From contig NZ_CP061379.1 in assembly GCF_015624505.1 (NCBI RefSeq), positions 6,696,001 to 6,760,000 of the forward strand: a DNA stretch of 64,000 nt, read 5' to 3'. A model generated the notes under the pieces. That model searched no databases and was not told the DNA's origin. It saw nothing but the letters and a program-made list of their open reading frames with translations. The stretch comes from Bradyrhizobium commune (GTDB taxonomy: Bacteria > Pseudomonadota > Alphaproteobacteria > Rhizobiales > Xanthobacteraceae). Positions 36,160-46,461 of the stretch are shown piece by piece; positions within the stretch are counted from its first letter, which is position 1; every line of letters begins with the position of its first letter. Made by a program: the position numbers and the translations under genes.

Positions 36160-39100
36160 ATGTCCGAAAAGCCGCAAAAGTCCCAAAAGTCTGAAGCCAA
36201 AGACTATTCGAAGACCCTGTTCCTGCCGCAGACCGACTTCCCGATGCGCGCCGGCCTGCCGCAGCGCGAGCCGGAGATCCTCAAGCGCTGGTACGAGATC
36301 GGCCTCTACGAGAAACTGCGCGAAAGCGCGAAGGGCCGCGACAAGTTCGTGCTGCATGACGGACCGCCCTACGCCAACGGCAACATCCATATCGGCACGT
36401 CGCTGAACAAGATCCTGAAGGATCTCGTCACCAAGAGCCAGCAGATGCTCGGCTTCGATTCCAACTACGTGCCGGGCTGGGACTGTCACGGCCTGCCGAT
36501 CGAGTGGAAGGTCGAGGAGGAGCATTATCGCAAGAAGGGCAAGCAGAAGCCCGACTTCCGCGACAGCACCGCGATGATCGATTTCCGCAAGGAGTGCCGC
36601 GCCTATGCGACGCACTGGCTCGACGTGCAGCGCGAGGAGTTCAAGCGTCTCGGCGTGATCGGCGACTGGGCGCATCCCTACGCCACCATGAGCTATCCGG
36701 CCGAAGCCCAGATCGCGCGCGAGCTGATGAAGTTCGCTGCCAACGGCACGCTCTATCGCGGCTCCAAGCCCGTGATGTGGAGCGTGGTTGAGAAGACCGC
36801 GCTGGCCGAAGCCGAGGTCGAGTACGAGGACTACACGTCCGACATGGTCTGGGTGAAATTCCCGGTCACCTCACCGGCGCATGGCGCGCTCGCCGCCGCA
36901 AGCGTCGTGATCTGGACCACCACGCCCTGGACGCTGCCGGGCAACCGCGCCATCTCGTTCTCGTCGAAGATCGCCTATGGCCTCTACAAGGTGACGGACG
37001 CGCCCGCCGACAATTGGGCCAGGACCGGCGACCTCCTGATCCTCGCCGACGCGCTCGCCGAAGAGGTGTTCAAGCAGGCGCGCGTCACGTCTTACGAGAA
37101 GGTGCGCGACATCCCCGGCGACACCATGGACGCGATCGAATGCGCCCATCCGCTCAAGGGTCTTGCCGGCGGCTACGACTTCATCGTGCCGCTGCTGTCC
37201 GGCGATCACGTCACCGACGACACCGGCACCGGCTTCGTGCACACCGCGCCGAGCCACGGCCGCGAGGACTTCGACGTCTGGACGGCGAATACCCGCGAGC
37301 TCGATTCCCGCGGCATCAACAGCGCGATCCCCTACACCGTCGACGAGAACGGCGCCTATACCGACCACGCGCCGGGCTTTGCCGGCAAGCGCGTCATCAA
37401 CGACAAGGGCGAGAAGGGCGATGCCAACGAGGCCGTGATCAAGGCCCTTATCGAGAGGGGCATGCTGCTCGCGCGCGGCCGGCTCAAGCATCAATATCCG
37501 CATTCCTGGCGCTCCAAGAAGCCGGTGATCTTCCGCAACACGCCGCAATGGTTCATCGCGATGGACAAGGACATCGCGGTTGAAGGCAAGACCAGGTCCG
37601 GCGACACGCTGCGCGCCCGCGCGCTGCACGCGATCTCGGTGACGCAATGGGTGCCGCCGTCCGGCGAGAACCGCATCAACGGCATGATCGAGGCGCGGCC
37701 CGACTGGGTGATCTCGCGCCAGCGCGCCTGGGGCGTGCCGATCGCCGTGTTCGTGCGCGAGACGGGCGACGGCTCCGCCGAGATCCTCCAGGACGAGGCC
37801 GTCAACACCCGCATCGGCGACGCCTTCGAGAAGGAGGGTGCCGACGCCTGGTACGCGACAGGCGCACGCGAGCGCTTCCTCGGCTCACGTGCCAACGAGG
37901 ACTGGCAGAAAGTCGACGACATCCTCGATGTCTGGTTCGATTCCGGCTCGACGCACGCCTTCGTGCTCGAAGACCCCGTGCACTTCCCCGGCCTTGCCGG
38001 CATCAAGCGCAAGGTCGACGGCGGCAATGATACCGTGATGTACCTGGAAGGCTCGGACCAGCATCGCGGCTGGTTCCACTCCTCGCTGCTGGAAAGCTGC
38101 GGCACCCGCGGCCGCGCGCCCTATGACGTCGTGCTGACCCACGGCTTCACTCAGGCCGAGGACGGCCGCAAGATGTCGAAGTCGCTCGGCAACACCATCG
38201 AGCCGCAGGCCGTTATCAAGGAATCCGGCGCCGACATCTTGCGGCTCTGGGTCGCCGCCAGCGACTACACCGACGATCAGCGCATCGGCCCCGAGATCCT
38301 GAAGAACACGGTCGAGACCTACCGCAAGCTGCGCAACACCGTGCGCTGGATGCTCGGCACGCTGCATCATTTCAAGCCGGCCGACGCGGTCGCGCCGGCC
38401 GAAATGCCAGAGCTCGAACGGCTGATGCTGCACGAGCTCGCGCTCCGCGCCGAGGCGATCGACAAGGCCTACGAGACGTTCGACTTCAAGAGCGTGGTGG
38501 CGACGCTGTCGGCGTTCCTGAACAGCGAACTCTCCGCGTTCTATTTCGATATCCGCAAGGACACGCTCTATTGCGATCCGCCGTCGTCGCTGACGCGCAA
38601 AGCGGCGCTGACGACGATCGACATGCTGTGCTCATCGATCCTGAAATGGCTCGCGCCGGTGTTGAGCTTCACCGCGGAGGAGGCGTGGCGGATGTATCGG
38701 CCCGATGCCGAGCCCTCGGTGCATCTGACACTGTTCCCGGAGGGGGTTGAAAAGCTCCGTGACGAAAAGCTCGCCGCGAAGTGGGAGACGATCCGCAACG
38801 TCCGCCGCGTCGTCACCGGTGCGCTCGAGCTCGAACGCGCGGCCAAGAACATCGGCTCGTCGCTGGAGGCCTCGCCAGTGATCTATGTCGCCGATCGCGA
38901 CATGCTGGCGACGCTTTTTGATGTCGATCTTGCCGAAATCTGCATCACCTCGAACTACGAGGTGCGTGAGGGCGAGCCGCCGGCGTCCGCGTTCCGCCTC
39001 GATGCCGTGCCCGGCGTCGCCGTGGTGGTGGAGAAGGCGGTCGGCACCAAATGCGCCCGCTCCTGGAAGATCTCGCCGACGGTCGGCGAAGATCCTGAAT

Positions 39101-39168
39101 ACCCCGACGTCACCCCGCGCGACGCCAAGGCGTTGCGCGAATGGAAGGCGCTGGGGGGGGCGGTCTGA
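36160..39168 (+). CDS. ileS: Isoleucyl-tRNA synthetase
   Basis: 1002 residues. HIGH motif in [20 protein letters not shown], the editing domain (about 190-400, with [14 protein letters not shown] and [15 protein letters not shown]), KMSKS motif in [11 protein letters not shown], and the [17 protein letters not shown] segment before it. [17 protein letters not shown] is typical of bacterial IleS. ATG 36160 starts [17 protein letters not shown]; an earlier in-frame codon at 36094 is less likely. A possible leader peptide lies upstream. lspA starts 8 bases after the stop. Confidence 0.97.
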   Translation: MSEKPQKSQKSEAKDYSKTLFLPQTDFPMRAGLPQREPEILKRWYEIGLYEKLRESAKGRDKFVLHDGPPYANGNIHIGTSLNKILKDLVTKSQQMLGFDSNYVPGWDCHGLPIEWKVEEEHYRKKGKQKPDFRDSTAMIDFRKECRAYATHWLDVQREEFKRLGVIGDWAHPYATMSYPAEAQIARELMKFAANGTLYRGSKPVMWSVVEKTALAEAEVEYEDYTSDMVWVKFPVTSPAHGALAAASVVIWTTTPWTLPGNRAISFSSKIAYGLYKVTDAPADNWARTGDLLILADALAEEVFKQARVTSYEKVRDIPGDTMDAIECAHPLKGLAGGYDFIVPLLSGDHVTDDTGTGFVHTAPSHGREDFDVWTANTRELDSRGINSAIPYTVDENGAYTDHAPGFAGKRVINDKGEKGDANEAVIKALIERGMLLARGRLKHQYPHSWRSKKPVIFRNTPQWFIAMDKDIAVEGKTRSGDTLRARALHAISVTQWVPPSGENRINGMIEARPDWVISRQRAWGVPIAVFVRETGDGSAEILQDEAVNTRIGDAFEKEGADAWYATGARERFLGSRANEDWQKVDDILDVWFDSGSTHAFVLEDPVHFPGLAGIKRKVDGGNDTVMYLEGSDQHRGWFHSSLLESCGTRGRAPYDVVLTHGFTQAEDGRKMSKSLGNTIEPQAVIKESGADILRLWVAASDYTDDQRIGPEILKNTVETYRKLRNTVRWMLGTLHHFKPADAVAPAEMPELERLMLHELALRAEAIDKAYETFDFKSVVATLSAFLNSELSAFYFDIRKDTLYCDPPSSLTRKAALTTIDMLCSSILKWLAPVLSFTAEEAWRMYRPDAEPSVHLTLFPEGVEKLRDEKLAAKWETIRNVRRVVTGALELERAAKNIGSSLEASPVIYVADRDMLATLFDVDLAEICITSNYEVREGEPPASAFRLDAVPGVAVVVEKAVGTKCARSWKISPTVGEDPEYPDVTPRDAKALREWKALGGAV

Positions 39169-39176
39169 TCCCGACC

Positions 39177-39671
39177 ATGACCCCCGTCCGCGCCGGCCTC
39201 ATCTCGGCCATCGTCACGGTCATCCTCGACCAGGCCTCAAAGCTCTGGCTGCTGAACGTGCTCGACCTCGCCCATCGCGGCGCGGTGAAGGTGACGCCGT
39301 TCTTCGACCTGGTGCTGGCCTGGAACATCGGCATCAGCTTCGGCTGGCTCCAGAACGACAACCAGGCGGCGCAGATCGCGCTAATGGCGGTGAAAGTCAT
39401 CGCCGTGGTCGCGCTGGCGATCTGGATGGCCCGGTCCCGTACAAGGCTGGCCACCGTCGGGCTGGGGCTGATCATCGGCGGCGCCGTCGGCAACGGCATC
39501 GACCGCCTGGCCTACGGCGCGGTGGTCGATTTCGCCCTGTTCCATGTCGAGATCGCTGGAAATACCTTTAATTGGTACGTCTTCAACCTGGCCGACGTGG
39601 CCATCGTTGCCGGGGTGGCGGCGCTATTGTATGATTCCTTCCTGGGGGTACCCGCCGCAAAAGCGCCCTGA
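39177..39671 (+). CDS. lspA: Lipoprotein signal peptidase II
   Basis: 164 residues, four membrane helices. The two catalytic aspartates are in GGAVGNGIDRLAYGAVVDF and FNLADVAI, and the family segment AWNIGISFGWLQ precedes them. It removes signal peptides from prolipoproteins such as the one at 311-928. The start is ATG 39177; an earlier in-frame start at 39141 overlaps ileS. The ileS-lspA order is widely conserved. Confidence 0.95.
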   Translation: MTPVRAGLISAIVTVILDQASKLWLLNVLDLAHRGAVKVTPFFDLVLAWNIGISFGWLQNDNQAAQIALMAVKVIAVVALAIWMARSRTRLATVGLGLIIGGAVGNGIDRLAYGAVVDFALFHVEIAGNTFNWYVFNLADVAIVAGVAALLYDSFLGVPAAKAP

Positions 39672-39764
39672 TCCCGGCCGATACGGGCCGGAGGTGGAAC
39701 CTGGCTTGGCGAGGACGGCCGCGCATGGCGTGGCCATCTGCCACAATATGGAACAGGTACAGTT

Positions 39765-40490
39765 ATGCGCAGCTCCGAGACCAGCGTTTCAATGGGTCTA
39801 GACCCCCGGAAGGGGATTTGGCGGGTGCTGAAATTGTCCGCCGTTGCACTCGGCATCGGCCTCGTCATGTCGGCAGGCCCGGTCCGCGCCGGTGACGACG
39901 ACGATGACGATGACGGCATGAGCTTCGAAGAGAAGATCATCGACAATCTGATGTCCGGCATCGGTGCCAAGAGCATGGAGAAGAAAGGTATCGAGTACCG
40001 CGAGCGGTCGCCGCTGGTGGTGCCGCCCAAGCTCGACCTGCCGCCGCCCGCCGGCGCGGAAGCCAAGAACGCGCCGAACTGGCCGAAGGATCCCGACGAG
40101 AAGCGCCGCAAGGAGGCGATCGCCCAGCGGAAGAAGGCGGTCAAGGCGACGGAGAACTGGCAGGCCGCCCAGCCGATGACGCCCGCCGAGATGAAGGCCG
40201 GCCAAACCGCCGCCCCCGAGCGCACGAACAACGATCCGATCCAGCCGGGCACCAACGGCAACCCGTCGCTGAGCCCGGCCCAGCTCGGTTTTACCGGCGG
40301 CCTGTGGAACATGATGACGAACAACAAAGGCGAGACCAAGCAATTCACGACCGAGCCGCCGCGCCAGTCGCTGACCGAGCCGCCGCCAGGATATCAGACG
40401 CCTTCGTCGAGCTATGCCTATGGCGCCGGTGAGGACAAGACGCGTCATACCTATTTCGACATCATGTCCGGCAAGGACAGGGAACAATAG
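39765..40490 (+). CDS. Exported hypothetical protein with Asp tract
   Basis: 241 residues. A hydrophobic signal segment (LKLSAVALGIGLVMSAGPVR, ending near AGD) is followed at once by seven Asp residues (DDDDDDD) and GMSFEEKIIDNLMSGIGAKS. The middle is Pro/Lys-rich (VVPPKLDLPPPAG) and the C-terminal half is a low-complexity Pro/Gln/Asn/Thr chain. It looks exported and largely unstructured. No function recognised; in Bradyrhizobiaceae such a gene between lspA and the M16 pair is, from memory, conserved. Confidence 0.8.
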   Translation: MRSSETSVSMGLDPRKGIWRVLKLSAVALGIGLVMSAGPVRAGDDDDDDDGMSFEEKIIDNLMSGIGAKSMEKKGIEYRERSPLVVPPKLDLPPPAGAEAKNAPNWPKDPDEKRRKEAIAQRKKAVKATENWQAAQPMTPAEMKAGQTAAPERTNNDPIQPGTNGNPSLSPAQLGFTGGLWNMMTNNKGETKQFTTEPPRQSLTEPPPGYQTPSSSYAYGAGEDKTRHTYFDIMSGKDREQ

Positions 40491-40687
40491 CGTCCCTCGC
40501 CTGCCGCTACACGCGACCGGCGCGAACTGGCGTCGGCGCCTTGTACGCAGGACGCGGTCCATAAATTGCTTATCAGTAACTTGCCTACGCGTTGAGTTCT
40601 CTGCTTCGTGACGCGAAGCCTCAGCCGCACGGTGTACGATGCCGTGCCTCCGAGCCGGAGATCCGGGCTCGCCCTTTCATAAGGATC

Positions 40688-42082
40688 ATGATGTCCTCTT
40701 ACCGATCGGCCGCCTGCCTCCTTGCCGTGCTGCTTTCGACGAGTGTCCTGACGGCCGGCGCCGCCCTCGCCCAGACCACGGTAACCTCGGCTCCGCCCGC
40801 GAGCTTCACGCTTAGCAACGGCCTTCAGGTCGTGGTGATCCCGGACCACCGCACGCCAGTGGTCACCGAGATGATCTGGTACAAGGTCGGCTCGGCCGAC
40901 GAGACGCCGGGCAAGTCCGGCCTCGCCCATTTCCTCGAACATCTGATGTTCAAGGGCACCGAGAAGCATCCGGTCGGCGAGTTCTCCCAGACCGTGCTCC
41001 GCGTCGGTGGCAACGAGAACGCCTCGACCTCAGTCGACTACACCAATTACTACCAGCGCGTGCCGCGCGAGCAATTGCCGACCATGATGGAGTTCGAGGC
41101 CGATCGCATGACCGGCCTCATCCTCAAGGACGAGAACGTGCTGCCCGAGCGCGACGTCGTGCTCGAAGAATACAACATGCGGGTTGCCAACAGCCCTGAC
41201 GCGCGGCTCAACGAGCAGATCATGGCCGCGCTCTATCTCAACCATCCCTACGGCCGTCCGGTGATCGGCTGGCACCAGGAGATCGAGAAGCTCAATCGCG
41301 AGGACGCGCTCGCCTTCTACCGCCGCTTCTACGCGCCCAACAACGCGATCCTGGTGATCGCCGGCGACGTCGAGGCCGCCGATGTCCGGCCGCTGGTCGA
41401 GCGCAATTTCGGCCCGATCGCGGCCCAGCCCGCGATCCCCGCACAGCGCATCCGCCCGCAGGAGCCGGAGCCGGCCGCACCGCGCACCGTTACGCTGTCC
41501 GACCCGCGGGTCGAACAGCCCAGCCTGCGACGCTATTACCTGGTGCCCTCGGCAACGACGGCCGCGGCCGGCGAGAGCGCAGCCCTCGACGTGCTCGCGC
41601 AATTGATGGGCAGCGGCAGCAATTCCTATCTCTACCGCGCGCTCGTCGTCGACAAGCCGCTCGCGGTCTCCGCGAGCGCCGGCTATTCCAGCATCTCGCT
41701 CGATCCGACCCAGTTCTCAGTCTCGGCTGCGCCGAAACCCGGTGTCAGCTTCGCGGATGTCGAGCAGGTGATCGACGGCGTCATCGCCGACATCGTGGCG
41801 AACCCGATCCGCGCCGAGGATCTCGAGCGGGTCAAGACCCAGCTCATCGCGGAGGCGATCTACGCCCAGGACAATCAGGCCGTGCTGGCGCGCTGGTATG
41901 GCGGCGCGCTGACCACGGGCCTCTCGATCGAGGACATCAGGAGCTGGCCCGATCGCATCCGCGCCGTCACCGCCGAGCAGGTCCGCGCCGCGGCGCAGAA
42001 ATGGCTCGAGAAGAAGCGCTCGGTAACGGGCTATCTGATCAAGGACACCGCGACCACCAAGCGCGAGGAGAAGCGTTCGTGA
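40688..42082 (+). CDS. Zinc protease, M16 family, active subunit
   Basis: 464 residues with a signal peptide (CLLAVLLSTSVLTAGAALAQ). The inverted zinc motif HxxEH is HFLEH within SGLAHFLEHLMFKGTEKHP, and the third ligand Glu lies about 75 residues on in the VVLEEYNMRVANSPD region. NGLQVVVIPDHRTPVVTEMI and FYRRFYAPNNAILVIAGDV are family segments. AAGGA precedes the ATG pair at 40688/40691. Exported, so periplasmic proteolysis is expected, together with the product of the overlapping next gene. Confidence 0.93.
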   Translation: MMSSYRSAACLLAVLLSTSVLTAGAALAQTTVTSAPPASFTLSNGLQVVVIPDHRTPVVTEMIWYKVGSADETPGKSGLAHFLEHLMFKGTEKHPVGEFSQTVLRVGGNENASTSVDYTNYYQRVPREQLPTMMEFEADRMTGLILKDENVLPERDVVLEEYNMRVANSPDARLNEQIMAALYLNHPYGRPVIGWHQEIEKLNREDALAFYRRFYAPNNAILVIAGDVEAADVRPLVERNFGPIAAQPAIPAQRIRPQEPEPAAPRTVTLSDPRVEQPSLRRYYLVPSATTAAAGESAALDVLAQLMGSGSNSYLYRALVVDKPLAVSASAGYSSISLDPTQFSVSAAPKPGVSFADVEQVIDGVIADIVANPIRAEDLERVKTQLIAEAIYAQDNQAVLARWYGGALTTGLSIEDIRSWPDRIRAVTAEQVRAAAQKWLEKKRSVTGYLIKDTATTKREEKRS

Positions 42083-43452
42083 CCCATCCTTTCCTTCGCG
42101 CACGCCATTTCGCGTTATCCGCCGTCACCGGCGCTGCCCTCGCACTTGCCTCGGTATCGCCGTCGCAGGCCGCCGCCAAGATCCAGCACCTGCTCTCGCC
42201 CGGCGGCATCGAGGCCTGGTTCGTGCAGGACGCCACCGTGCCGCTGATCGCCATGGAATATTCCTTTGCCGGCGGCTCGGCGCAGGATCCCAAGGACAAG
42301 CCGGGCGTCGCCAACCTAGTCGGCGACCTCCTCGACGAAGGCTCTGGTGATCTCGATTCCAAGACTTTCCATGAGCGGCTCGACCGCCGCGCCATCGAGC
42401 TCTCCTTCAGCGCCACCCGCGACACCTTCCGCGGCAGCCTGCGCATGCTGCGCGACAACAAGGACGAGGCCTTCGATCTGTTGCGCTCGGCGCTGACCTC
42501 GCCGCATTTCGAAGCGGCGGATGTCGAGCGCATTCGCTCCCAGGTCATCTCGGGACTGCGCCGCGAGACCACCAACCCGTCGTCGCTGGCGAGCCGCAAA
42601 TTCCTCGAGATCGCCTTCGGCGATCACCCGTACGGCCGGCAGACCAACGGTACGCTGGACAGCGTACCCACCATCACGGTCGCCGACATGAAGGACTATG
42701 TCGGGCGCATCCTCGCCAGGGACACGCTGAAGATCGCGGTGGTCGGCGACGTCGATCCTGCCACCCTCGGCAAGCTGCTCGATCACGCCTTTGGCGCCCT
42801 GCCCGCCAAGGCCAGCCTCATGCCGGTTCCCGACATCGAGGCGACCAAGCCGCCGCAGCGCGCCTTCGTACCGCTCGACGTGCCGCAGACGGTGATCACC
42901 TTCGGCGGCCCCGGCGTGAAGCGCAACGATCCGAACTTCATGCCGGCCTACGTGGTCAATCACATCCTCGGCGGTGGCGGTTTGTCCTCGCGGCTCTATC
43001 ATGAGGTCCGCGAGAAGCGCGGGCTCGCCTATTCGGTGTTTGAATCGCTGCTCTGGATGGAACATTCGGCGGTCTTCATCGGCAACACCGGCACGCGCGC
43101 CGACCGCGCCGGCGACACTATCGATGCCATCGAGAAGGAAGTGCGCCGTATCGCCGACGAGGGTCCGACCCAGCAGGAGCTCGACGAGGCCAAGTCCTAC
43201 CTCAAGGGATCGCAGATGCTGGCGCTCGACACCTCCTCCAAGCTCGCGCAGGCGCTGCTGCAATATCAACAGGACAAGCTGCCGATCGACTATATCGAGA
43301 AGCGCAACGCCATCGTCGACGCGGTGACGCTGGACGACGCCAAGGCCGCCGCCAAGCGACTGTGGGGTCAGGGGCTCCTGACCGTCATCGTCGGCCGCGC
43401 GCCGCAGGCCGCGGCGCAACCGGTGGCGGCACCGGCGACGAAGTCGAACTGA
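42079..43452 (+). CDS. M16 family protein lacking the zinc motif (partner subunit)
   Basis: 457 residues, GTG start overlapping the previous stop (GTGA). Signal peptide through SVSPSQAAA. The position of HxxEH holds VANLVGDLLDEGSG, so no zinc site, while the C-terminal half keeps the Arg/Tyr substrate-binding segment SSRLYHEVREKRGLAYSVFE. Paired active/inactive M16 subunits encoded by neighbouring genes form heterodimers in bacteria, as in mitochondria. This gene therefore most likely supplies the non-catalytic half of the chamber. Confidence 0.93.
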   Translation: MTHPFLRARHFALSAVTGAALALASVSPSQAAAKIQHLLSPGGIEAWFVQDATVPLIAMEYSFAGGSAQDPKDKPGVANLVGDLLDEGSGDLDSKTFHERLDRRAIELSFSATRDTFRGSLRMLRDNKDEAFDLLRSALTSPHFEAADVERIRSQVISGLRRETTNPSSLASRKFLEIAFGDHPYGRQTNGTLDSVPTITVADMKDYVGRILARDTLKIAVVGDVDPATLGKLLDHAFGALPAKASLMPVPDIEATKPPQRAFVPLDVPQTVITFGGPGVKRNDPNFMPAYVVNHILGGGGLSSRLYHEVREKRGLAYSVFESLLWMEHSAVFIGNTGTRADRAGDTIDAIEKEVRRIADEGPTQQELDEAKSYLKGSQMLALDTSSKLAQALLQYQQDKLPIDYIEKRNAIVDAVTLDDAKAAAKRLWGQGLLTVIVGRAPQAAAQPVAAPATKSN

Positions 43453-43470
43453 CGTCCATCATATTTCCTG

Positions 43471-43496
43471 AAATGGCCGGGCTCGCCCGGCCATTT
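43471..43496 (+). terminator. Hairpin after the M16 operon
   Basis: AAATGGCCGGG and CCCGGCCATTT form an 11-bp perfect stem with a 4-base loop, 18 bases after the stop, followed by GCGTTTCC. It fits an intrinsic terminator, with a weak T-run. Confidence 0.75.
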
Positions 43497-43568
43497 GCGT
43501 TTCCACCATCCACCATTGCCGAACGTGGACGTTCCGGGATATGTCCGGACATCACGAATGGTGGCATC

Positions 43569-43985
43569 ATGCTGCGGATATCCCGCGATCTCGTCATCGA
43601 CGAGGACGATATCGAGATCGGCTTTGTCCGCGCCTCCGGCCCGGGCGGGCAAAATGTCAACAAGGTCTCGACCTCGGCCCAGCTGCGCTTCGACACGCGC
43701 AAGCTGACCATCCCGGAGGACGCAACGATCCGGCTCGCCCGCATCGCCGGCCAGCGCATGACCAAGGACGGCGTGATCGTGATCCACGCCCAGCGCTTCC
43801 GCACCCAGGAACGCAACCGCCAGGACGCCATCGACCGGCTCGTCGAGATCCTGACCGAAGCGATGATCCGGCCGACACCGCGACGCGCGACGCGACCGAC
43901 CTTTGCCTCCAAGCAGCGCCGGCTCGACGGCAAGAAGCGCCGCAGCGACGTCAAGGCCGGACGCGGCGGGCAGTTCGACGATTAG
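43569..43985 (+). CDS. arfB: Alternative ribosome-rescue peptidyl-tRNA hydrolase ArfB
   Basis: 138 residues. The GGQ hydrolysis motif is in FVRASGPGGQNVNKVSTSAQ near the N-terminus, followed by the class I release-factor fold (RLARIAGQRMTKDGVIVI) and a basic tail (SKQRRLDGKKRRSDVKAGRG) that in E. coli YaeJ enters the empty mRNA channel. The absence of codon-recognition domains distinguishes it from RF1/RF2. Start ATG 43569, just after the M16 terminator. Confidence 0.94.
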   Translation: MLRISRDLVIDEDDIEIGFVRASGPGGQNVNKVSTSAQLRFDTRKLTIPEDATIRLARIAGQRMTKDGVIVIHAQRFRTQERNRQDAIDRLVEILTEAMIRPTPRRATRPTFASKQRRLDGKKRRSDVKAGRGGQFDD

Positions 43986-44086
43986 GACCCGGGTTCGTTA
44001 TGGCATGTGGGCAGTCAGGACTTGCCCCATGCAATTGTGCGCCGGCCGGACTAAATTGGGCACCTGAACGCTCACTGAGTTCCTTC

Positions 44087-45901
44087 ATGCCCGTCCGCCA
44101 ATTGCCAGAGCAGGTCGTCAACCGCATCGCTGCCGGCGAGGTGGTCGAACGGCCCGCGAGTGTGGTCAAGGAACTCGTGGAGAACGCGATCGATGCCGGC
44201 GCAAGCCGGATCGATGTCTTCACCGATGGCGGCGGGCGGCGGCGGATCGGCATCACCGACGACGGCGGCGGCATGACGGCGAAGGATCTGTCGCTCGCGG
44301 TCGAGCGTCACGCTACGTCCAAGCTCGACGACGAGGATTTGCTCCAGATCCGTACGCTCGGGTTCCGCGGCGAGGCCCTGCCCTCGATCGGCTCGGTGGC
44401 ACGGCTGTCGATCACGACGCGGCACACCAGCGAGCCGCATGCCTGGGCGCTCTCAGTCGAGGGCGGTGACAAATCGGAGATCATGCCGGCGGCGCTGGCA
44501 CACGGCACCCGCGTCGAGGTCAACGACCTCTTCTATGCGACGCCGGCGCGGCTGAAGTTTCTGAAGACCGACCGCACCGAGGCCGAAGCGATCCGCGAGG
44601 TGGTGCGGCGGCTGGCGATGGCGCGCCCCGATATCGCCTTCACGCTCGCCGGCGAGGAGCGCGCACCGGTCACCTGGGCCGCGGCGCTGCCAGGCGCCGC
44701 CGGGCGGCTGACGCGACTCGGCGATATCCTCGGCCCGGAGTTTCGCAGCCATGCGATCGAGGTTCACGCCGAGCGCGAGGGCATCGTCGTCGCCGGCTAT
44801 GCGGCCGCACCAGCTCTGACCAAAGCGAACGCGCTCGGGCAATATCTCTTCGTCAACGGCCGCCCGGTGCGCGACAAGCTGATCCTGGGCGCCGTGCGCG
44901 CCGCCTATGCCGACTACCTGCCGCGTGACCGTCATCCGGTGCTGGCGCTGTTCGTCACGCTCGACCCGCGCGAGGTCGACGCCAACGTACATCCGGCCAA
45001 GACCGAGGTGCGCTTCCGCAATGCGGGTCTCGTCCGTGCACTGATCGTGCACGGCTTGAAGGAAGCGCTCGCACGCGAAGGTCGCCGCACCGCGGCTAAC
45101 AGTGGCGAGAGTGCCTTGTCCTCGTTCCGGCCCGCCTTCACGCCACAGCGTCCGGCCGGCTGGGACTGGCGGGCCTCGCCGTCCGCGCCAGTTGCGCCGA
45201 TGCCGTCATTCGACGGAGCGGCCGCGCCCGCTTTCGCCGAGCGCGCGCAAGCCGCCTTCGACGTCGGTGCTCCCAGCGCTGACGTGCGGTTCGAGACGCA
45301 GGCCGTGAGCGAGCTCGTCGACCGCCCGCTTGGCGCCGCGCGCACGCAGCTCCACGAAACCTATATCGTGTCGCAGACCCGCGACGGCCTGATCATCGTC
45401 GACCAGCACGCCGCGCATGAGCGCATCGTCTATGAGCGCCTCAAGGCGTCGCTGGCCGAAAACGGCGTGCAGCGGCAGATCCTGCTGATCCCCGAGATCG
45501 TCGAGATGGACGAAGCCATTGTGGAGCGCCTGCTCGAGCGTAGCGAGGAGCTTGCGTCGTTCGGGCTTGCGATCGAATCCTTCGGCCCCGGCGCGGTCGC
45601 GGTGCGCGAGACGCCGTCGCTGCTCGGCAAGACCAATGCGGGCGGGCTGCTTCGCGATCTTTCCGAGCACATGGCTGAATGGGACGAGGCGCTGCCACTG
45701 GAGCGCCGCCTGATGCACGTCGCCGCCACCATGGCCTGCCACGGCTCGGTGCGCGCCGGCCGCAGGCTGAGGCCGGAAGAGATGAACGCCCTGCTCCGCG
45801 AGATGGAGGAGACGCCGAATTCCGGCCAGTGCAACCATGGCCGGCCGACCTATGTCGAGCTGAAGCTCGCCGATGTGGAGAAGCTGTTCGGGCGGAGGTG
45901 A
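44087..45901 (+). CDS. mutL: DNA mismatch repair protein MutL
   Basis: 604 residues. N-terminal GHKL ATPase: VVNRIAAGEVVERPASVVKE, ITDDGGGMTAKDL, TLGFRGEALPSIGSVARL and the TPARLKFLK segment. A Pro/Ala-rich linker (about 350-400) leads to the C-terminal dimerisation domain, which carries DQHAAHERIVYE, matching the metal-dependent endonuclease motif DQHAx2Ex4E, plus ACHGSVRAGR and QCNHGRPT. So this MutL should nick DNA itself, as expected in bacteria without MutH. Convergent with rsmD, 1 base apart. Confidence 0.96.
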   Translation: MPVRQLPEQVVNRIAAGEVVERPASVVKELVENAIDAGASRIDVFTDGGGRRRIGITDDGGGMTAKDLSLAVERHATSKLDDEDLLQIRTLGFRGEALPSIGSVARLSITTRHTSEPHAWALSVEGGDKSEIMPAALAHGTRVEVNDLFYATPARLKFLKTDRTEAEAIREVVRRLAMARPDIAFTLAGEERAPVTWAAALPGAAGRLTRLGDILGPEFRSHAIEVHAEREGIVVAGYAAAPALTKANALGQYLFVNGRPVRDKLILGAVRAAYADYLPRDRHPVLALFVTLDPREVDANVHPAKTEVRFRNAGLVRALIVHGLKEALAREGRRTAANSGESALSSFRPAFTPQRPAGWDWRASPSAPVAPMPSFDGAAAPAFAERAQAAFDVGAPSADVRFETQAVSELVDRPLGAARTQLHETYIVSQTRDGLIIVDQHAAHERIVYERLKASLAENGVQRQILLIPEIVEMDEAIVERLLERSEELASFGLAIESFGPGAVAVRETPSLLGKTNAGGLLRDLSEHMAEWDEALPLERRLMHVAATMACHGSVRAGRRLRPEEMNALLREMEETPNSGQCNHGRPTYVELKLADVEKLFGRR

Positions 45902-45902
45902 A

Positions 45903-46460
45903 TTACGCGTTGCGCTTCAAAAATACGAATTCCGTGTCGTCATACGCCCGCCGCTCCAATTCCTCGAACCCTTCCGGCGTTGCGAACTGCGCGGCCTTGG
46001 CCTCTTCCACCACAAGCAGCGCACCAGGCGTCAACCAGCCGCCATCACGCAAGGAGGCCAGCGCCGTCTCCGCAAACCCCTTGCCATAGGGCGGATCGAG
46101 GAACACCAGGGAGAACGGCTCGACGGGATGCGCGGGGCCGAGATCGGTCGCGTCGCGGCGATAGACTTTTGTGACGCCGCCGAGACCCAGCGTCTCGACG
46201 TTGTTGCGCAGCAGCGCCCGCGCCTCGGCGCCATTGTCGACGAACAGCGTGAACTTCGCGCCGCGAGAGGACGCCTCGATGCCGAGCGCGCCGGTGCCGG
46301 CAAAGAGATCGAGCACGCGCGCATCCACGATCGGATCGTCATAGGCATGCACGAGAATGTTGAACACGGACTCGCGCAGGCGATCCGCGGTGGGACGGAT
46401 GTCGCGCGAGGACGGTGAGGCGAGATTGCGCCCCTTCAAGCGACCGCCGACCACGCGCAT
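45903..46460 (-). CDS. rsmD: 16S rRNA (guanine(966)-N2)-methyltransferase
   Basis: 185 residues. RVVGGRLKGRNLASP at the start, RPTADRLRESVFNIL, SAM site VLDLFAGTGALGIEASSRGA and catalytic LVFLDPPYGKGF. RsmD methylates G966 of 16S rRNA. The gene starts 1 base after the rluB-type gene stop on the same strand, forming a two-gene RNA-modification operon. Confidence 0.95.
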   Translation of the reverse strand: MRVVGGRLKGRNLASPSSRDIRPTADRLRESVFNILVHAYDDPIVDARVLDLFAGTGALGIEASSRGAKFTLFVDNGAEARALLRNNVETLGLGGVTKVYRRDATDLGPAHPVEPFSLVFLDPPYGKGFAETALASLRDGGWLTPGALLVVEEAKAAQFATPEGFEELERRAYDDTEFVFLKRNA

Positions 46461-46461
46461 G

